Assembly (NCBI RefSeq): GCF_023630705.1 | Contig: NZ_JALQEM010000036.1 | Location: 1-64,000 of the forward strand | Source of the DNA: Caballeronia sp. GAFFF1 | Lineage (GTDB): Bacteria > Pseudomonadota > Gammaproteobacteria > Burkholderiales > Burkholderiaceae | DNA length: 64,000 nucleotides | Direction of reading: 5' to 3' | Part shown: positions 60,230 to 64,000 of the stretch, one piece after another | How the letters are laid out: each line of letters begins with the position of its first letter | How positions within the stretch are numbered: the first letter of the stretch is position 1 | Made by a program: the position numbers and the translations under genes | The notes under the pieces: generated by a model | What the model was told of the DNA's origin: nothing | Database searches by the model: none | Seen by the model: the letters and a program-made list of their open reading frames with translations, nothing else

Positions 60230-62116
60230 ATGCAATTCAGCATCAATAAATTCGAGTACCTTTGCTATCGTCGTGAGAAGGAAGCCGCTGGCCGCGAGCT
60301 CTTGAAACTGCTTGCGCGAATCGACGCCAACTACGGCCTTTTGATGGATGTCGACAGCTGGGCGCAGTCCGGCGAAGCAAGCAACATCATGGACGATCAC
60401 CTGCTGACGCGCATCACCTCGGCCATCACGGCGCTGATGAGCGATCCGGATTTCCAACTCTCCGAAGTCGGCATCCGTCAGACGCAGGTGTTTCAACGCT
60501 GGCTTGCCGGTCTTTTCGCCGCGAGCCCGTTCCGCAACGCCGATCACATTCTGCGCTCGCTCGGTCTCGACGAAGAGGCGCGTCACTCCGTGCAACTGCG
60601 CGCGGGCGACATGCGCAAGTTCCAGTTGTTCTATACGCCCGAGTCCGAAGTGCGGCTCGACTGGGACGTGCTCTGGAATCACGACAAGATCGCAACCGCG
60701 AGCCTCGCGACGACCATCATGTCCTCGCGCTTTCTCGGCACGCCTGCCGCGCATCAGAAGCGCGAAATGCTGCTGCGCTGGCTGCCGGACAAGCTGGATC
60801 AGATCGAAAGCATCGACGCGTTGCCGGTCGGCGTGCTGCACGACATGTACATGCATTGCAGCTATGCGGACCTGCCGGGCAAGCACGACATCAAGAAGCC
60901 CATCAACACGCTGATTCGCCGCAAGCTCGCAAGCCTCGGCATTCACGATGTCGAGCGCCGCGCGCAAGCGGTGAAGAAAGGCGAAAAGCCGGTGCTTCTG
61001 GTGGTGCTGGAATGGTTTTCGAAGAATCACTCGATCTATCGCACGCATTCGCAAACGATGGTCGCCATGCGCGACAAGTTTCATCTGATCGGCATGGGTT
61101 ATGAAGGCCGCGTCGATGAAGCGGGTCGCGACGTCTTCGACGAATTCATCGCGCTCGAAGGCGCAGACCTGTGGGACCACGCGCGCCAGGTACGCGATGT
61201 CAGCGAAGCGCGTGCCGCTCAGGCCATGTATATGCCGAGCGTCGGCATGTTCCCGATCACGATGGTGCTCGCCTGCCTGCGCGTCGCGCCGCTTCAGATG
61301 ATGGCGCTCGGTCATCCGGCCACCACGCACGGTCACGCGATGGACTACGTGGTCGTCGAAGAAGACTATGTCGGCGACGATGCATGCTTCAGCGAGAAGC
61401 TGCTCAAGCTGCCGTCGGATGGCATGCCGTATCGTCCGCCGGCAGCGATGCTCGAGCTCGACTTGCCCAAGCGCAAGCGCCTCAAGGCCGATCCCGTGAA
61501 GATCGCGGTGGCGGGCACGACCATCAAGCTCAATCCGGGCTTCCTGCAGATGTGCGCCGACATTGCGCATGAAGCGCCGGTGCCCGTGGAGTTCCACTTC
61601 CTCGTCGGACAGGCGACGGGCCTCACGTTCCCGCAGGTGCGCAATCTCGTGCGCCGCCTGATGGGCGACAAGGCCGTGGTCCACAAGCATCAGGACTACG
61701 CGAACTACATGAACGTGATCGCCGGTTGCGACATGTTTTTGAATCCGTTCCCGTTCGGCAACACGAACGGCATCGTCGATACGGTGTGGGCGGGTCTGGT
61801 CGGCGTATGCAAGACCGGGCGCGAAGTGCACGAGCATATCGACGAAGGCATGTTCCGCCGCCTCGGTTTCCCCGAGTGGATGGTCGCGAAGACCAACGCG
61901 GAGTACAAGGCGGCGGCGCTGCGCCTCATCGAAAACGAAAGCGAGCGGCGTGATCTGTCGCGCGCGCTCGCGGGTAAGAAAGCCATCGAGAAGCTCATTT
62001 TCAAGGGCCGGCCGGAAATTTTGGGCGAGCGCATTCAGGCGCTCTTGAAGGACTTGTGTGCCGCTCGGACGGCGACTGTGGCGACTGCGGCGGCTGCGGC
62101 TGTCGCTGCGAAGTGA
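60230..62116 (+). CDS. HMW1C-family N-glucosyltransferase 2 (GT41)
   Basis: 628 residues, same plan as HMW1C-1: helical N-terminal domain, VLLVVLEWFSKNHSIYRTHS, ALGHPATTHGHAMDYVVVEEDYVGD and LNPFPFGNTNGIVD. The last 30 residues are Ala-rich and differ. Two HMW1C copies in one island is unusual; they may differ in sequon preference or donor sugar. The gene lies 67 bases after tpsB in the same operon and 7 bases before the fusion gene. The start MQFSINKFEYLCYRRE is aligned with HMW1C-1. Confidence 0.9.
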   Translation: MQFSINKFEYLCYRREKEAAGRELLKLLARIDANYGLLMDVDSWAQSGEASNIMDDHLLTRITSAITALMSDPDFQLSEVGIRQTQVFQRWLAGLFAASPFRNADHILRSLGLDEEARHSVQLRAGDMRKFQLFYTPESEVRLDWDVLWNHDKIATASLATTIMSSRFLGTPAAHQKREMLLRWLPDKLDQIESIDALPVGVLHDMYMHCSYADLPGKHDIKKPINTLIRRKLASLGIHDVERRAQAVKKGEKPVLLVVLEWFSKNHSIYRTHSQTMVAMRDKFHLIGMGYEGRVDEAGRDVFDEFIALEGADLWDHARQVRDVSEARAAQAMYMPSVGMFPITMVLACLRVAPLQMMALGHPATTHGHAMDYVVVEEDYVGDDACFSEKLLKLPSDGMPYRPPAAMLELDLPKRKRLKADPVKIAVAGTTIKLNPGFLQMCADIAHEAPVPVEFHFLVGQATGLTFPQVRNLVRRLMGDKAVVHKHQDYANYMNVIAGCDMFLNPFPFGNTNGIVDTVWAGLVGVCKTGREVHEHIDEGMFRRLGFPEWMVAKTNAEYKAAALRLIENESERRDLSRALAGKKAIEKLIFKGRPEILGERIQALLKDLCAARTATVATAAAAAVAAK

Positions 62117-62123
62117 GGCAAAC

Positions 62124-63890
62124 ATGAAGGAAACCAGCAAAGCAAGCCAGCGCCGTTCGCATGAACCGGCATTCGTCCAGCACTACTTCGTGGGCGACGG
62201 CCTCGATATCGGCGTAACCGATGATCCGCTTTCATCGCATGCACACGTCTTTCCGCGCATGGGCAAGGTCACGTCGTGGGCCGCCGAAAAGGGCGATCTC
62301 GCTTCGATGGACGGCGCGAGCGACGCGGGATTCGATTTCGTGCACGCGAGCCACGTGCTCGCCCGCCAGCAGAATCCGCACAAGGCGCTCGCGCGATGGC
62401 TCGATCTCGTCAAGCCGGGCGGTCATGTGGTCGTCACCGTGCCGGACGAAGACCTCTACGGCAAGGGCGTGTGGCCGAGCCGCTTCAACGGCGCGCACAA
62501 GGCGAGCTTCACCATCTACAAGGCCGAGAAGAAGCTGCCGCGCTCGGTGAACGTGCTGGAACTCGTACAGGCGATGTCGCATGTGGCGGACTGCGAGCGC
62601 ATTGCGCTCGTGCGCGACAGCTTCAACGCCGCGAGAGCGGACGCGGACCAGACCGCCGACAGCAACGCCGAGTGCGTGATCGAAATCGTGCTGCGCAAGC
62701 GCGCCGTGCCAACGGCGCATGAGATGAAGCATGCGATGGAGCACGCGCACAACGCGGCGGACGCCATCGCCGCGGCGCAGGCGGCGGTGCGTCAGTATCC
62801 GTATCGCTTCGACATCTATCACCGCGCGATGATGCAGTTCCTGCGCTGGGATGCGCCCGAGCTCGCCGACGCCATCTGGAAGCAGTGCGTCGAGCGATTG
62901 CCGGGCGAGCATCTGCCGCGTCTTTACGAGGCGTTGCATCTGATCGCGCGCGGCAAGCTGAACGAAGGCTTCGCGTTGCGGGAAACGCTGATGGCGCCGT
63001 TCGGATGGAAGCGCCGCAGCACCATGGAGCCCCCGCAGAACGTGCCGCAGTGGAAGGGCGAATCGTTGAGCGGCAAGTCCATCGCCATCTGGAGCGAGTT
63101 CGGCCTGGGCGACGAGATCTTCTTCCTGCGCTTCGCGAAGATCTTCCGCGAGAAATGCGGCGCGAAGCGTGTGGTCGTCGTGTGTCAGGCGCCGCTCGTC
63201 GAACTGTACGAGGCGTCGCTCGGCGCGGGCGATGTCGTCAATGTGCAGGACGCCGCGAACATGACGGGCATCGACTACTGGGTGTTTCCGCACGCCATAC
63301 CGGCGCATATGCCGCTCGAACTCGACGCGCTGCCGCGCACGGTGCCTTATCTGCGCGCGCCCGCAGCCGTTGCGTCGAAGCTGCCCGATGTTGCGCCGGG
63401 AAAGCTGAAGGTCGGCGTCGTGTTCAAGGGCAACCCGACGCACGAGAACGATGGCCACCGCTCGCTGCCGTCGCTTGCCGTGCTGAACGATCTGCTCGGG
63501 ATGGACGGTATCGAATTCTTCAGTCTGCAAAAGGGCGCGGGCGCCGACGAAGCGGTACGATACGCAACCGAACGCGCCAACTTCCACGACGTGGGCGCAC
63601 GCCTCAACACGATGGCGGAAACGGCGAGCGCCATCGCGGCACTGGACCTCGTGCTGACCGTGGATACGTCGGTCGCGCACGTCGCGGGCGCGATGGGCAA
63701 GCCGGTGTGGCTGATGTTGCCCGCCTACGGCGACTGGCGCTGGCATTACACGCGGGAAGACAGTCCGTGGTATCCGAGCATGCGCCTCTTTCGCCGCCGC
63801 TTCGGTGGCGACTGGGCGGAAGTCGTCGCGCGCATCGGCGGACACTTGCGGTATCAACGGGCGATGCAGGCCCCGGCCGCAAGCGCGTGA
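62124..63890 (+). CDS. Methyltransferase - glycosyltransferase fusion protein
   Basis: 588 residues. Residues about 1-205 look like a class I methyltransferase: FVGDGLDIGV (SAM motif), GASDAGFDFVHASHVLARQQNP, and LVKPGGHVVVTVPDED with a conserved YGKGVWPSRFNG. Residues about 215-310 are helical repeats (TPR-like). The C-terminal part is a GT9/ADP-heptose-type fold: WSEFGLGDEIFFLRFAKIF, VGVVFKGNPTHENDGHRSLP, and TVDTSVAHVAGAMGKPVWLM. It may extend or methylate the adhesin glycan. It overlaps the following gene by one base. Confidence 0.8.
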   Translation: MKETSKASQRRSHEPAFVQHYFVGDGLDIGVTDDPLSSHAHVFPRMGKVTSWAAEKGDLASMDGASDAGFDFVHASHVLARQQNPHKALARWLDLVKPGGHVVVTVPDEDLYGKGVWPSRFNGAHKASFTIYKAEKKLPRSVNVLELVQAMSHVADCERIALVRDSFNAARADADQTADSNAECVIEIVLRKRAVPTAHEMKHAMEHAHNAADAIAAAQAAVRQYPYRFDIYHRAMMQFLRWDAPELADAIWKQCVERLPGEHLPRLYEALHLIARGKLNEGFALRETLMAPFGWKRRSTMEPPQNVPQWKGESLSGKSIAIWSEFGLGDEIFFLRFAKIFREKCGAKRVVVVCQAPLVELYEASLGAGDVVNVQDAANMTGIDYWVFPHAIPAHMPLELDALPRTVPYLRAPAAVASKLPDVAPGKLKVGVVFKGNPTHENDGHRSLPSLAVLNDLLGMDGIEFFSLQKGAGADEAVRYATERANFHDVGARLNTMAETASAIAALDLVLTVDTSVAHVAGAMGKPVWLMLPAYGDWRWHYTREDSPWYPSMRLFRRRFGGDWAEVVARIGGHLRYQRAMQAPAASA

Positions 63891-64000
63891 TGAAACGCCC
63901 TTCGCCGCGTCAGGTGTTCGTGACGTTCATCGGCAACTTCGTGCTTGCATTGGGTGTGCTGCTCGCCGCGTCGAACGTGTTGCGGGACTCGTGCAGCGGC
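63890..64000 (+). CDS. N-terminus of a membrane or exported protein (cut by window edge)
   Basis: 37 residues only. ATG at 63890 overlaps the previous stop (TGATG). MKRPSPRQVFV is followed by a hydrophobic stretch (TFIGNFVLALGVLLAAS) and RDSCSG, i.e. a signal peptide or membrane anchor. It belongs to the same operon as tpsB and HMW1C-2, so a role in adhesin handling is possible. Confidence 0.65.
   Translation, partial: MKRPSPRQVFVTFIGNFVLALGVLLAASNVLRDSCSG

Noticed and set aside
1..64000. tRNA, rRNA or tmRNA genes
   Set aside because: No cloverleaf-like or rRNA-like stretch was recognised while reading the intergenic regions, though a dedicated search was not possible.

Overview
The window is about 64 kb of GC-rich (clearly above 60 % G+C), densely coded DNA. 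Codon use, gene order and families (KfrA-like protein, BluB, DUF3034/globin/cupredoxin set, YeeE, two-partner secretion) suggest a beta-proteobacterium of the Burkholderia/Paraburkholderia/Caballeronia group. This placement rests on gene content only; no rRNA or tRNA gene was seen.

Layout. (1) 1-17.8 kb is mixed: start of a Mn catalase, a zinc alcohol/formaldehyde dehydrogenase, a tail-to-tail two-partner secretion pair (TpsB 1929-3692, TpsA 3734-6067), an Old Yellow Enzyme, a degenerate phosphopantetheinyl-transferase-like protein, an ABC transporter operon with an AttH-like lipoprotein-lipocalin relative, a YeeE/YedE sulfur transporter and BluB. (2) 15.6-37.0 kb is an exopolysaccharide locus: polysaccharide deacetylase, WecA/MraY-like initiating sugar-phosphate transferase, acetyltransferase, EpsG-type polymerase, two FemAB-like acyltransferases, two paralogous exported beta-helix proteins, and a seven-gene minus-strand operon (tyrosine autokinase, UDP-sugar dehydrogenase, C4 epimerase, MurJ-type flippase, three glycosyltransferases). 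No outer-membrane Wza exporter or Wzb phosphatase lies in the window. (3) 37.5-50.1 kb is mixed again: DJ-1/PfpI, Nudix, DUF1016 nuclease-like protein, a KfrA-like coiled coil with 49-residue repeats, MerR/MFS pair, PssA, and an operon DUF3034 - secreted truncated globin - cupredoxin - GGDEF/EAL protein.

(4) 50.2-64 kb is the most unusual part: an HMW1-type glycosylated adhesin island. It holds two tandem orphan NarL/RcsB-type response regulators, pieces of an HMW1A-like TpsA adhesin lying in opposite orientations, an Asn-rich module with 18 N-X-S/T sequons, two HMW1C-family (GT41) cytoplasmic N-glucosyltransferases on either side of an HMW1B-like TpsB, and a methyltransferase-glycosyltransferase fusion. 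The adhesin DNA is bounded by two independent pairs of inverted repeats (52581-52674 with 54295-54388, and 54881-54988 with 56027-56142). This is what a DNA-inversion or phase-variation locus would look like, although misassembly must be excluded.

Across this island a 16-bp palindrome, TTAGAA-N4-TTCTAT, recurs seven times. In six copies a TAnnnT hexamer follows at exactly 22 bp, which places the palindrome near -42.5 as expected for a class II activator site. It precedes the response regulators, both adhesin N-termini, the first HMW1C gene and the TpsB operon. My inference is one regulon for adhesin, its glycosylation and its secretion, possibly driven by the two response regulators.
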